A stretch of 64,000 nt of DNA. Source: G041200185 sp041200185. Its GTDB lineage: Bacteria; Pseudomonadota; Alphaproteobacteria; BNTO01. The position numbers were made by a program, and so were the translations under genes. Location: contig CP165730.1 of NCBI GenBank assembly GCA_041200185.1, positions 744,001 to 808,000 on the forward strand, written 5' to 3'. The notes beneath the pieces are model-generated. The model was given only the letters and a program-made list of their open reading frames with translations, was not told where the DNA came from and did not search any database. Positions 1 through 8,893 of this stretch are shown here, piece by piece. Every line of letters begins with the position of its first letter. Position 1 is the stretch's first letter.

Positions 1-689
1 GGTAGTAAAACAACTTTCCCCCAATACTGCAAACACGTAGCAAGATTGCGCTTAGCCTCTTCGTTGTCGATAGCCTTGCACACAAAACTGGAAGCTCCAT
101 TTTTGTAGACTTGCCATAGATCCTTACGCTGAACGCTATTAGCAAAAACAAGAATGGGAATATTTTGGAAAACCTTGTCGCGTCGAAGTTCAGAGATGAG
201 GGCGTGGTTATCTTTCTTGGAAATGAGAAGGTCGAGAAAGATAAGATCTGGCTTTGAAAAGCTAGGATCGAGGGAGTATTTTTTCAAAACATCCGTCATT
301 TGCGAATAGCTGTGAACGCAAAAAATCGTAATTTCATTGTCGATTTCATTCAGTATCGTTCGAGTTGTAAATTCGTCGACAGGATCGCTTTCTGCAAGGA
401 GAATGCACAGATGACGGTTGTTATGCCTTGAAATAAAGGCATTGTCTTCGAGCTCGTCTGATTCATTACAAGAAAAATTAGCAGAGTCTTCAAAAAAATA
501 TTGAATAGGAACGCGAAGTAACCTCGAACACTCGTAGAGCTTCTCGACGGGGATTTTGCTTTGCCCTCGCTCGTACTTTTGGACTTGCTGATACGTAACA
601 CGTAGTGCAGAACTGAGCTGCTCGAGCGTAAGATGAGCTTTCTTTCGCCGTTCCTTAAGTCGACTCCCGATATGCTCATTAATATTCAT
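1..689 (-). CDS. XRE-family HTH and receiver-domain fusion protein (3' end outside window)
   Basis: Translating the minus strand from the ATG at 689-687 gives an open frame that runs off the left edge (229 codons visible). Residues about 7-63 form a Cro/C1-type helix-turn-helix of the alphaproteobacterial type, with the characteristic QQVQKYERG turn and a VPIQYFFED end. Residues about 94-229 form a CheY-like receiver: acidic pair E100/D102, phospho-acceptor D153 in IFLDLL, the Ser of the beta-4 strand end in VFANS, and K205 in FVCKA. DNA binding controlled by phosphorelay is the natural inference, but no kinase gene is in the window. The order (HTH first, receiver second, short acidic linker) is the reverse of classical response regulators. 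The receiver resembles stand-alone Rcp1-type receivers. A short GTGAG precedes the start. Fusion certain, function inferred. Confidence 0.85.
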   Translation of the reverse strand, partial: MNINEHIGSRLKERRKKAHLTLEQLSSALRVTYQQVQKYERGQSKIPVEKLYECSRLLRVPIQYFFEDSANFSCNESDELEDNAFISRHNNRHLCILLAESDPVDEFTTRTILNEIDNEITIFCVHSYSQMTDVLKKYSLDPSFSKPDLIFLDLLISKKDNHALISELRRDKVFQNIPILVFANSVQRKDLWQVYKNGASSFVCKAIDNEEAKRNLATCLQYWGKVVLL

Positions 690-981
690 AGCAACTCACA
701 CTAAATTGCGAATCATAAGGCAGTCGATTTCGGTTCATAAGAAAGTTAAGGAAAGTATCTTTTTAGTAGAACCTCATTCTGAAAGTCTACACTACTAGTT
801 GATTTTTTCAACTAGAACGAAGCTAACAGCTATAAATATCAACCAGTAGTATATGTTTTTGACAGATGGAGTGGCGACTGCAAAAAAACTGAAAGATGTT
901 CGAGTGGAAGTTATGAGCTTGTACGTCCAGGCTTCTTGTGCTCTCGTTAGAGAGAGGAGAGAATGCTGTGCAGATTAGAAC

Positions 982-1638
982 ATGATAAAGCGTTTCAAAG
1001 AAGTAGAGGGACAAGGCATTCGAGAGATTGCTGGTCAAAATAGATTAGCCTTTACCCATTCAGGTACGACTGATTTTTATGACCTGATCGACTGGGCAGA
1101 GGTTGGTGGATATCAAGGTTCTATTATCATATTTTTTGACTTTGATTCTGGTAATGTACATAGGCCGTTTGTGAAAAAAAGAAATGTAATTTACGGTGAC
1201 CCGGTTTATATAGATGGATTTTATTATTTCTTACAATGCAATTACGATGAGAAGACAATAACCTTGTATCGCTACCTCCCTGAAAAGGTTTTAGAAATCG
1301 TAACGCAACTGAGTACAGAAGAGGTTAATCTCTATAACTTGCGGATTATAGGAAATTCGGTGAATATTATCAGTCATGACCATGGAAAATTTGAGTGCTA
1401 CTATCCGGAGAAAGTCTCTTTTTCCTTGGGTAGTCGTGAAACGGTCGTTCTCATGGATAACGGTGTTATATATTGCGAAAAGTGGGTAGAAGAAGGATGG
1501 GATCAAGCAAAGAAATGTGCGACAGACGAATACAAGTACTACACCAATATAGTTACGAAAGATTACACAGGGCAAACTTTGTCTGAAGAGCTGGGTTCCC
1601 TATATCAGACAAAAGACGGTACATGGTGGATTGCGTAA
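982..1638 (+). CDS. hypothetical protein, 218 aa, no recognised family
   Basis: An ATG directly after an in-frame TAG begins a 218-residue frame, with a purine-rich GAGAGGAGAG at 951-963 somewhat far upstream. The product is acidic, rich in Tyr, Ile, Asp and Glu, has no signal peptide or membrane segment, and reads like alternating beta strands (for example IIIFFDFDSG, VYIDGFYYFLQC, TITLYRYLP), so an all-beta repeat or propeller-like fold is possible. Cys are scattered. I do not recognise the family. It is transcribed towards dnaN, is flanked by noncoding DNA, and is AT-rich like the accessory genes, so acquisition by transfer is plausible but unproven. Confidence 0.6.
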   Translation: MIKRFKEVEGQGIREIAGQNRLAFTHSGTTDFYDLIDWAEVGGYQGSIIIFFDFDSGNVHRPFVKKRNVIYGDPVYIDGFYYFLQCNYDEKTITLYRYLPEKVLEIVTQLSTEEVNLYNLRIIGNSVNIISHDHGKFECYYPEKVSFSLGSRETVVLMDNGVIYCEKWVEEGWDQAKKCATDEYKYYTNIVTKDYTGQTLSEELGSLYQTKDGTWWIA

Positions 1639-1640
1639 GG

Positions 1641-1832
1641 TAGAGGCGAGAGATTGACAACAACCTCTTGATCATTGGTCCCACCTAACGAATGCTGGGG
1701 AGTGAACAGCAGGGAGTAGCCATAATCCAACCCAGGGCGGCACCACTGGCAGGCATCACAGAGGGGCCGCAGTGCAAATTGGGTATAGACCCACTAACCG
1801 CTCCTGCAAACACGAGGGAAGCCTCTCTATGA
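1641..1832. other. GC-richer noncoding block, candidate structured RNA of unknown class
   Basis: The gap between the 982-1638 gene and the end of dnaN has no ORF, is visibly richer in GC than nearby spacers, and is bounded by AGAGGC (about 1642-1647) and GCCTCT (about 1821-1826), which can pair. Inside are further complementary pairs, including TGCTG/CAGCA around 1693-1711 and TGGGT-ATAG-ACCCA around 1780-1793. I looked for the conserved marks of tmRNA, RNase P RNA, SRP RNA and common riboswitches and found none. One stretch (about 1747-1765, read on the minus strand) faintly resembles the 5' end of 6S RNA, but the matching 3' strand is missing. Confidence 0.3.
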
Positions 1833-1840
1833 GGAATGAG

Positions 1841-2998
1841 TTACTCTCCTCGGTTAGTCTGCGGAACCATTGACATGAGGGCAAAAAAGACTCCGTTTTG
1901 GCCAACAGGACGTACAGCGACGGCGACATCAGGACGCGTTAGCAAAATTTCCAGCTCATCGGTGCTGATGTGTTGTGCAATGTCGAGGAGATAGCGTACA
2001 TCAAAATTAAACTCCATGGTGTCGTCCTCATCATAATCAATATCGATATCCTCGTTCGCCGCTCCATTAGCCCCCGCGACAGCGGCACAAGTCATTAAGT
2101 TTTTCGTAAGCGTAATTTTGATCATTCGAAGTTTGTCATTGATAACGGTCCCCACTCGGTCAACAGCTTCAGCAAAAACCTTCGTGCCAGCAATAAGTTT
2201 CCTTTCATGATGAATATTCAAAATGGCATCAAAGTCAGGAAATGAGCCATCAACCAGCCGAGATCCAAGAACCGCATGACTCTTTTCAGTTTTAACAGAA
2301 AGTTCAATTCTTGTCTCAGAAAGAGCCAATGTGATGGGTTCTATAGCTTCATCGAGAAGCTTAACCATCTCCCCAATGGTTTTTTTGCCGATAATGATTG
2401 ACGGCATATCTTGGCAGCCTTCGGGCCCCTCGACCTCTGTGCAAGCCAGACGGTGACGGTCAGTTGCAACCGCTCGAAGCTGAGTCGAATTATCCTTTGT
2501 ACAGCACGAAAGATTAATCCCCACGAGAGAGTAGCGCATTTCATCCGTAGACATCGCAAACCGAACGGTCTCAAACATGTTCTTGAGAGTCGGTGCTGGC
2601 ATCGAAAAGCGGCAGGTGAAATCGCTGCGATCTTGCAAAGCGCGCGGAAACTCGTCAGCTGTAATGCAGGGGATTTCGAAACGAGAACGCCCCGCGGACA
2701 AAATAACCTGCGCAGCCTGCTCACTAAAGGCTAGATCAATAGGAGTATCTGTACGGATTTTTCGGAGAATTTCATACAAAAGAAGGGTGGGGACGCACAA
2801 ATCACCTTCCTCTAAGATTTCTCCAGGAAAGCTCTCTGACAACGAGAGGTCCATATCTGTTGAAACAAGCGTAATTGTCCCCTCCCTCGCCTGGATGAGA
2901 GTATGCCCCAAGATTAGTAAGGTCGTTCTCTTTTCAATAACACTTTGGCCGTGAGAAAAGGCCGACAGTAAAACATCACGATTAACACGAATATGCAT
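1841..2998 (-). CDS. dnaN: DNA polymerase III beta subunit (sliding clamp)
   Basis: This is the ring-shaped processivity clamp that tethers replicative polymerase to DNA. The 385-residue product has the usual length and three-domain layout. Family landmarks include an N-terminal MHIRVNRDVLLSAF, the ATDRHRLA stretch of domain 2, a GSFPDFDAIL-type segment, and a C-terminal region ending in ALMSMVPQTN close to the usual VVMPMR tail. I start at the ATG at 2998, which has AAGGAG seven bases upstream. The longer frame to 3043 adds 15 residues that overlap this ribosome site and precede the conserved N-terminus. An acidic insert (ANEDIDIDYDEDDT) replaces part of domain 3. The gene lies 29 nt after engB and probably shares its transcript. 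Confidence 0.96.
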   Translation of the reverse strand: MHIRVNRDVLLSAFSHGQSVIEKRTTLLILGHTLIQAREGTITLVSTDMDLSLSESFPGEILEEGDLCVPTLLLYEILRKIRTDTPIDLAFSEQAAQVILSAGRSRFEIPCITADEFPRALQDRSDFTCRFSMPAPTLKNMFETVRFAMSTDEMRYSLVGINLSCCTKDNSTQLRAVATDRHRLACTEVEGPEGCQDMPSIIIGKKTIGEMVKLLDEAIEPITLALSETRIELSVKTEKSHAVLGSRLVDGSFPDFDAILNIHHERKLIAGTKVFAEAVDRVGTVINDKLRMIKITLTKNLMTCAAVAGANGAANEDIDIDYDEDDTMEFNFDVRYLLDIAQHISTDELEILLTRPDVAVAVRPVGQNGVFFALMSMVPQTNRGE

Positions 2999-3027
2999 GA
3001 ATAACTCCTTCTTTCGCAGTTGAAGCG

Positions 3028-3633
3028 TCAAAGACTCCCCCACGCGAGGATGCTCTTTTGTAAGCCCTCCAGACCTTCCTTAGTTTTAGCACTTGTTACA
3101 AGGGCAGGACAAGCACTCGCGACCTGCTGTTGTAAACGATTTTGAAGATCCTGTTGGTCTATCTTAGAGAGCTTATCTAACTTTGTAAAAACCAAAACAT
3201 AGGGGATATTGTGGATCTGGAGAAGTTTCATAATCTCCATATCATGGTCACGAATCCACCGCCGACTATCCATCAGAAGATAGGCTTGCAACTTCCCTTG
3301 TCTATCATCTAGATAATCCAGCAAAAGATCCTGCCAATTTTGTCGCACGCTATCAGGTATATTGGCAAATCCATAACCCGGTGCATCGACGAGGATGACT
3401 TTTTGTGGGAGCCAGAAAAAGTTAAGAAGCTGCGTTCTGCCAGGTGTTTTGGAGGTTTTGGCTAGATTTTTTCGCCGGCAAAAAGCGTTAATAAGACTCG
3501 ATTTCCCGACATTAGACGCCCCGAAGAAGACGACCTCTTTGTGGGGAAAACGGGGTAGCGCACGCGCTTCCGCTACACTCAGAAGAAATGAGGCCTCGTG
3601 AGGATTTTCTGGAGGAAGTTGCATAATGCTCAC
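3028..3633 (-). CDS. engB: ribosome-biogenesis GTPase EngB/YsxC/YihA
   Basis: A small TRAFAC GTPase required for late large-subunit ribosome assembly. All G motifs are visible in the 201-residue product: G1 GASNVGKS (residues 38-45), the switch-I Thr within TPGRTQ, G3 DAPGYG, G4 TKLD and G5 TSAK. The GTG start at 3633-3631 overlaps the distal yidC stop (3632-3630) in a GTGA arrangement, which implies translational coupling. An in-frame ATG three codons later (3624) is a possible alternative. Its stop is TGA, and a normal-length protein results, which shows that TGA acts as stop in this genome. Confidence 0.96.
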   Translation of the reverse strand: MSIMQLPPENPHEASFLLSVAEARALPRFPHKEVVFFGASNVGKSSLINAFCRRKNLAKTSKTPGRTQLLNFFWLPQKVILVDAPGYGFANIPDSVRQNWQDLLLDYLDDRQGKLQAYLLMDSRRWIRDHDMEIMKLLQIHNIPYVLVFTKLDKLSKIDQQDLQNRLQQQVASACPALVTSAKTKEGLEGLQKSILAWGSL

Positions 3634-5306
3634 ACGGTTTTGCTCTGATTTTCACTTTGTCTGTTAATAAAAACCTGTTGAAGGATGGAAAAAATATTGT
3701 TAACCGTCCAGTAGAGAACCAACCCTGAAGGGAAAGAAGAGAACATAAAAAGGAAAATAACGGGCATGATGTACATCATCTTCGCTTGAGCGAATCAGCA
3801 TGGTGCAGGGGTCATCTTCTGTTGCCAGATCATCGTTCCTGCCATGATAAGGGGAAGTACGCCGATCTGAAGGAAAGAAGGGGGGGTCCATGGAATCAGT
3901 CCGAACAAGTTAAAAAGCGAAGTAGGATCGGGAGCCGAAAGATCTCGAATCCACAAGGCCAAAGGAGCATGACGCATTTCAAGTCCAATAGCAAAAACCT
4001 TATACAAACAGAAGAAAATAGGGATCTGAATCAACATGGGAAGAAGTCCAGATGCGGGATTGATTTTCTCTTTCTTGTAAAGCTTGAGCATTTCTTCATT
4101 GAAACGCATTTTGTCGTTACCGAAGCGACGCTTGATAAACTCCATCTTAGGCTGAATGGCCTTCATCTTCGCCATCGATTGGTAGGATGAACGCGCCAAA
4201 GGGAAAAAGATAATTTTGCTAAGCAAAGTCATAAAGACAATAGCGAGAGCTAAATTCCCAAAGAAACTATTAAAGATTTTCAGAAGGTAATATAGAGGTT
4301 TCGTTAAAAAGTACAGCCAACCAAAGTCAACGGATAAATCAAACTTTTTGATACCCGCAGCTGCGTATTGGTCGAGTATATCTAAGGACTTAGCGCCAGC
4401 GAAGAATTGATGCGTTACCTCGAGAGATTCTCCAGGCTTAATCTTCCGCGGAGATTCGCTTAGTTGACATAAAAATTTGCTGGGAAAGGAACGTATAAGA
4501 GCTGTCGATTCGCATGTTCCCGTTGCAATGAATGACGACAACCAGTATTTATCTGTAAACCCAAGCCATCCTTCCTTAAAAGTTTGCAAAATATTCTTGT
4601 TTTTATTGAGTTTATGAAATGTTATATCCTTCAACTTCTCGTCTAAATAAACAATACCACCTTCATGAACGGACGATGCTCTCTCTGTTTGTGGTGTCTT
4701 TGCTCTCCACAGTTCGCAGACAGAAGCAAGGTGAAGATCTTTTCCTGACATATTGACGACCTTGTCCGTAAACTTCAGCATGTAGTGAGTATCAATCTCG
4801 ATTTTACGCTCAAACACAACACCCGAGGAATTCGACCATACAAGCGTAATCGGCGTTGTGGGTGTAAGGCATTGAGGAGAATCGCCAGCCAATGACCACT
4901 TCGTATTGGCAGAAGGGCAAGCATTTTGTGGGGAGGTGTCCCCAGAACTACTCTTCCAGAAAATCTGCGCGTAGTAAGCGTTTTCTGTTTGCTGAGGATT
5001 GAGCAATTCGACATACCCGCTGTCATCATCCGTCGTCTCTTTGTAATGTGTGAGAGCGAGATCATCGATCTTGGCACCAACTAGATTCACGGAACCTTGT
5101 ACAAAATCATTATGAAGGGTGACCCGCTTTTCCAAAGCAATCGCCTCCTTTCTCGAGAGGATATCAGGCTCAACAACAACTTCCGTTGCATCAGCCTTGG
5201 CTGTCTCTGTCGGCTGAGGAATTTTGGGGCCGGTAAAGTAGTTAAAACCGAACAAAATACCAAAGCAAAGAGCAAAGGTCAGGAGAGCGTTTTGAGTTTC
5301 TGACAT
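3630..5306 (-). CDS. yidC: membrane protein insertase YidC, with an in-frame TGA
   Basis: YidC inserts and folds inner-membrane proteins. Residue 1 (ATG at 5306) begins a typical N-terminal anchor (ALLTFALCFGILFGFNYF), followed by a long periplasmic domain and the conserved core: FGWLYFLTKPLYYLLKIFNS, LARSSYQSMAKMKAIQPKM and MLPMLIQIPIF-like segments. The frame meets TGA at 3795-3797, right after MTPAPC. It continues in the same frame with FAQAKMMYIMPVIFLFMFSSF, the conserved hairpin-turn Ser/Pro/Gly region and the last transmembrane segment, ending at 3630 in a 4-nt overlap with engB. The stop therefore interrupts otherwise well conserved sequence. Nonsense mutation, UGA readthrough, a compensated pair of indels, or an assembly error are all open. 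An upstream in-frame extension to 5450 (48 residues) is unlike YidC and is left out. I prefer a functional gene with an unresolved codon. Confidence 0.85.
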
Positions 5307-5467
5307 TTTAGAGCCGAAAAAGCCGCCAACAATACGCTCATAGTACGGGAGCTTGGTTAAGAAATCAATGTAGCCGGTCAAGAGGGGAAGACACGTTAAC
5401 GCAGTTTCTAGAACCGAAGGAGAAAGCGTAATTCTCGCCAAGTTTGGCATTTATCGATTCTCATTCC

Positions 5468-6712
5468 CTATGACTCGAGCGTTCCGAGGAGTGTCGGGAC
5501 TCCAGATTGGGTACGAATGTCGGTAGCACGGAAATAGATAAATTGTCCCGTTTTCTCTGATACGGAGGAGACCTCAAAGGGAAGAAAATGCTCTGTTTTT
5601 CCTGTAAGGCAAGTGCCGCTAGCTTGCTCAACGAGTCCTATAACGCCTTTCCCTACGAGGTTTGTCATAAATTCATAAAGCAATCTTTGACCTATTTGAC
5701 GCAGATGTTGGAGCCGTCGCTTCTTTTCCTTCATAGGGATTTTAGGCGTAAGGGTCGTTGCAACCGTTCCTGGACGGTCAGAGTAAGGGAAAATATGCAG
5801 CCACGCGATTCCAGCTTTTTCTACAAGGTCGCAAGTGTTCAGGAACATAGCTTCCGTTTCGCCAGGGAACCCAACAATAATATCCGCCCCTAGCAAAAGA
5901 TCGGCGCGAAACGAACGTGCCTTCCGAGCGAGGGTTAAAAGATCGTTAGGGGTGTGGCGTCGAGCCATACGCTTCAAAACAGTGGCATCCCCTGACTGCA
6001 GACTAAGGTGCCAGTAAGGCAGAAGATGTGGATTAGCCAGAGCTTCGTATAGCGGTTCGTCAACGACAGCCGGGTCCAACGACGAAAGTCGAAGATAAAC
6101 GGTTGGAGGAAGGTTTTTGAGAAGATCCAGGACAAGAAGTCCTAAAGACCGCCCCTCCAGTGAATACGACGCAATGTCGACGCCCGTCAACGTGATTTCT
6201 TGATAGCCTTGCCTAGCGAATTCTTGAGCTTGCCTGAGTATCTTCGGAAACGGAAAACTCACGGATCTCCCGCGAGCAATACGAATAACGCAAAAAGTGC
6301 AGGCATTATTACAGCCATTTTGAATTTGTAGGAAGGCGCGAGCTTTCCCTTCAAAACCCGTAAGGACCCCATCTTGTGCGCTGACAACAGGAATGACATC
6401 GGGCGAACAAAAGGCTTTTGGATCACTTTTGCTGACGTTACTGACAACGGTATCAACTTCGGGCATCTCTTGATATACCTCACGATGAATTGTTGCTGAA
6501 CATCCCGTGACGATGATCCTAGCCGTTGGGTGTTCACGACGAAGTTTACGAATGGCTTGACGAGCTTGGCGTTCGGCTTCGGCTGTCACAGCACAGGTAT
6601 TCACCACGATAGTGCCGGACTGATGATTTTGCTTAAGAAATTTTCTAATTTTCTCTGATTCGAGAGCGTTCAGTCGGCAACCAAAAGTTATGACCTGAGA
6701 ATGACTTGCCAT
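5468..6712 (-). CDS. mtaB: tRNA t(6)A37 methylthiotransferase MtaB
   Basis: A radical-SAM methylthiotransferase that converts t6A37 to ms2t6A37 in ANN-decoding tRNAs. The N-terminal MTTase domain carries the three iron-sulfur Cys in FGCRLN, NTCAVT and TGCSAT. The radical-SAM CxxxCxxC motif reads CNNACTFC. Downstream are the family signatures LTGVDIASY, HLSLQSGD, MARRHT and IIVGFPGET, and a C-terminal TRAM-like stretch. GCRLNALES with no MiaB-specific features separates it from miaB at 46.7 kb. I use the ATG at 6712. A GTG at 6733 would add seven residues. It lies upstream of yidC on the same strand with an 18-nt gap to the longest yidC frame and may share a transcript. Confidence 0.93.
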   Translation of the reverse strand: MASHSQVITFGCRLNALESEKIRKFLKQNHQSGTIVVNTCAVTAEAERQARQAIRKLRREHPTARIIVTGCSATIHREVYQEMPEVDTVVSNVSKSDPKAFCSPDVIPVVSAQDGVLTGFEGKARAFLQIQNGCNNACTFCVIRIARGRSVSFPFPKILRQAQEFARQGYQEITLTGVDIASYSLEGRSLGLLVLDLLKNLPPTVYLRLSSLDPAVVDEPLYEALANPHLLPYWHLSLQSGDATVLKRMARRHTPNDLLTLARKARSFRADLLLGADIIVGFPGETEAMFLNTCDLVEKAGIAWLHIFPYSDRPGTVATTLTPKIPMKEKKRRLQHLRQIGQRLLYEFMTNLVGKGVIGLVEQASGTCLTGKTEHFLPFEVSSVSEKTGQFIYFRATDIRTQSGVPTLLGTLES

Positions 6713-6964
6713 CCGTGGGGAAGCAAAAAACACACCCGAGGGGAGTATAACACAGCCTGTGGCGAGAATTGCGCCAGCAAGGAAGGAACTCCGGTGATGT
6801 GCGGTTAGGAATCGTAATTAAATTCCTTCTGGATTTTGACAACAAAATAAGAAAAATTTATATCTTAACATTTTAGTAATGCGACTGTATTGAATAAGTA
6901 TGAAAAATTTGTTAGCATCAAGGCAGGAGGGTTCGAGACATTCTAAATAGAAGGAGACTTAGAT

Positions 6965-7681
6965 ATGACTACAAAATGTATTATAAAAACGACAATTTTA
7001 GAATTTATTCTTGCTGGTTGTGTGTTTGCAAGTAACACAAATCAACAAATCACAAAAATATACGACGAAATGGAGATGCTACGGGGCAAAGAGGAAGCGG
7101 CTTGTGTGATTGCTGGCGGCGAGCCGAAATATGATTATGAAAAAGACCCTGTAGGATGTAACAAGTATTGGGCAAAATACCATTGGGGTTCCGAGTCCTA
7201 TATGATTAAGTATACGGTTTCACCAATTCAGGATCTTCTTACCCGATGGCTCAGTTGGATTGAACAAGGAAAGAATCTTGAGAATAATAAAGAGGTTACT
7301 CTTGCACTCAGCGATATTAGCCATTTGATTCATCGGCTTGGAAAGGTTTGTGGTGGTGTAGCAGCTGGAGTGGATCTTCCCCAAAAGATTCAGTCTGACG
7401 TCGAGTACAAATTGAGTCGAATTCAAAAAGAAGATTCATATCATAGTTCCAACACTCAGATACCTGTAAAGCAGGATATTCAAGGAGTCCAAACGAGCCT
7501 CAAGTTGTTACTCGAGGTTGTCGACGCTTTGGATGCGAGGGTCAAGGAACTCAATCCAGAAAGTAAGGATAAACTTACGCAATACTCAAGAGCTACCGAT
7601 CGATCGAACTACACTGCTCCCATCATCATGGAGCTGCAGTCAAAGGTTGAAAAAGCTCATCAGATCCAGAAACCTGAATAG
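6965..7681 (+). CDS. predicted exported protein, 238 aa, possibly a lipoprotein
   Basis: Starts at an ATG preceded by AAGGAG (spacing 9). The N-terminus has Lys residues, a hydrophobic stretch, and LAGC at residues 16-19, a fair lipobox match, so lipoprotein export is likely. The alternative is type I cleavage after VFA. The rest is hydrophilic and helical, with heptad-like stretches (residues about 80-120 and 165-235) and four Cys. I do not recognise a family. AT-rich sequence upstream (about 6840-6960) probably holds its promoter, for example the TATCTTAACATTT-like stretch, but no box can be assigned with confidence. It stands alone among gene remnants. Confidence 0.7.
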   Translation: MTTKCIIKTTILEFILAGCVFASNTNQQITKIYDEMEMLRGKEEAACVIAGGEPKYDYEKDPVGCNKYWAKYHWGSESYMIKYTVSPIQDLLTRWLSWIEQGKNLENNKEVTLALSDISHLIHRLGKVCGGVAAGVDLPQKIQSDVEYKLSRIQKEDSYHSSNTQIPVKQDIQGVQTSLKLLLEVVDALDARVKELNPESKDKLTQYSRATDRSNYTAPIIMELQSKVEKAHQIQKPE

Positions 7682-7829
7682 ATTTTTTAAGGTTGCACAC
7701 GGTGGAACAAAAGAAAAGCAGGGAGCCTACGTGCTCCTTGTTGTCTTTGTGGCGGGTGGAGGATCTACTTTGACATCGTAGTCTTATTTAAAGGGCTTCT
7801 AATCTATTGTCATAACTGTCTTCTTTTAG

Positions 7830-8140
7830 CCGGAAACAAGCGTATATTTCCCCTTGCTTCATCATGCGGGTGCCGTTGAAGCAAACATTCCAAAAATTTT
7901 TGTTAAATTTAAGGAGCTTCTTCACGATGCTATACAAAACAATCCTCAAATACACCTATAACGACACGGAATCATGCAATTCAAAAAGACAAATGGTAGA
8001 TCTTCACCAGTTCTCGACAATGAACTGCTTTTGCTGCTCATATACACTAGCAAAAAGAACTGAAAATCTTAGTTGGTGAGGCTCAACGATTGAATGTCGA
8101 TGTAACAGAAATTCAAATACAAAGTCTAAAAAATTTTTAA
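7830..8140 (+). pseudogene. decayed gene of unknown family
   Basis: One plus-strand frame from 7830 reads through an in-frame TAA (about 7972) to a TGA near 8062. After a frame change it continues to a TAA at 8138-8140. The pieces read as plausible helical protein (KIFVKFKELLHDAIQNNPQ, then VLDNELLLLLIYTSKKN, then ILVGEAQRLNVDVTEIQ). The continuity suggests one former coding sequence broken by one stop and one indel. No family recognised. It could also be chance, since the region is AT-rich. Confidence 0.35.
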
Positions 8141-8740
8141 AATAAAATATTGAATGATACTAATAAAATGAAATAGATATGTTTTAAAAATATTGTCAAT
8201 ACAAAATTTCGAAAAACTTTGAGAGTACTTTACGTTTTTCTGGGTTTGAAGCATGAATTTACGGTGTGAGAAAGCAGTACTCTGATCTTAAAAAATATTG
8301 GTTTTTTTAGCCATTTTTGGTGGTCGAGGGCTTGATGAACTTCACGGAAGAATACTCTCTTTTATACGGAAGGAGAAGTGAGAGGGTTTGAGTTCAGGGG
8401 AGAACTATCATAACCGCAAGCTTTTCAGGTTAAGAGTTTCCCTTGAGCATGTCTTGGAAAGTGAAAACGATAGAAAGTTTCAGAGAGTATTTACAGAAAA
8501 TTTCGGAAAAAGCTTTCTTTAATACTAATATTTTGGCTGGAAATTTATAGTTTTACTCTAAGTTAGAGAGGTGAGAACGAAGTGGAGTTTTGTTTAAAAA
8601 TAATTATGCGATCATATATAAACATTTCGGAATAGCTCTATTGTGAGATAGTGCTTTTGTTGCTTGTCTTGGGTTAAAAAAACGAGGACGGCCGAGAAGG
8701 ATGTTCATGTCGAGCTTCTGCGTTATCAATCACAAAAGAT

Positions 8741-8869
8741 GGCTTCTCATATCGTCAGCTCAACAAAAGGCTTGATACTGCCCTAAGTAAATTCATGTTG
8801 GGGCTGCACAAGGGTCTGACGTACCAGGAGACGAATCTCGACTTAATCATTGACTGCAGTGGTCTGTAG
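8741..8869 (+). mobile_element. relic of an IS5/IS4-type DDE transposase
   Basis: Forty-two codons followed by TAG read as GFSYRQL, then a helical stretch, then LDLIIDCSGL. This matches the layout of IS5-like DDE transposases: the (L/F)xxRQ helix followed by a DLVIDSTGLK strand containing the first catalytic Asp. A few codons upstream (about 8678-8700) still resemble the Arg/Gly-rich RGRP lead-in. Nothing downstream of the first Asp remains before lnt, and no terminal inverted repeats or target duplication are visible, so this is an old fragment. Confidence 0.6.
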
Positions 8870-8893
8870 ATAGCGGTTAACGATGCGTCTTCT

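Larger units (their letters stand above)
7682..8893. other. coding desert with gene remnants
   Basis: About 1.2 kb without an intact gene. It holds a decayed ORF at 7830-8140 and an IS transposase relic at 8741-8869, both listed separately. Between about 8150 and 8650 I see only AT-rich sequence with short frames. lnt ends at its right edge on the opposite strand. Confidence 0.7.

Noticed and set aside
350..679. 109-codon minus-strand ORF at the left edge
   Set aside because: It is out of phase with the HTH/receiver gene that covers the same bases and reads as Ser/Arg-rich shadow sequence.
3795..5450. TGA recoded as Trp or another amino acid genome-wide
   Set aside because: engB, the LOG gene and others end properly at TGA, and Trp is encoded by TGG throughout. 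Stops of other kinds (TAG, TAA) also interrupt genes, so decay explains the pattern better.
5307..5450. 48-residue N-terminal extension of YidC
   Set aside because: The sequence does not resemble YidC and precedes the normal first membrane anchor; neither start has a strong ribosome site, so the usual family start is preferred.
6900..6960. T-arm-like GGGTTCGAGAC near 6929, a possible tRNA
   Set aside because: No acceptor stem, anticodon arm or D arm can be formed around it.
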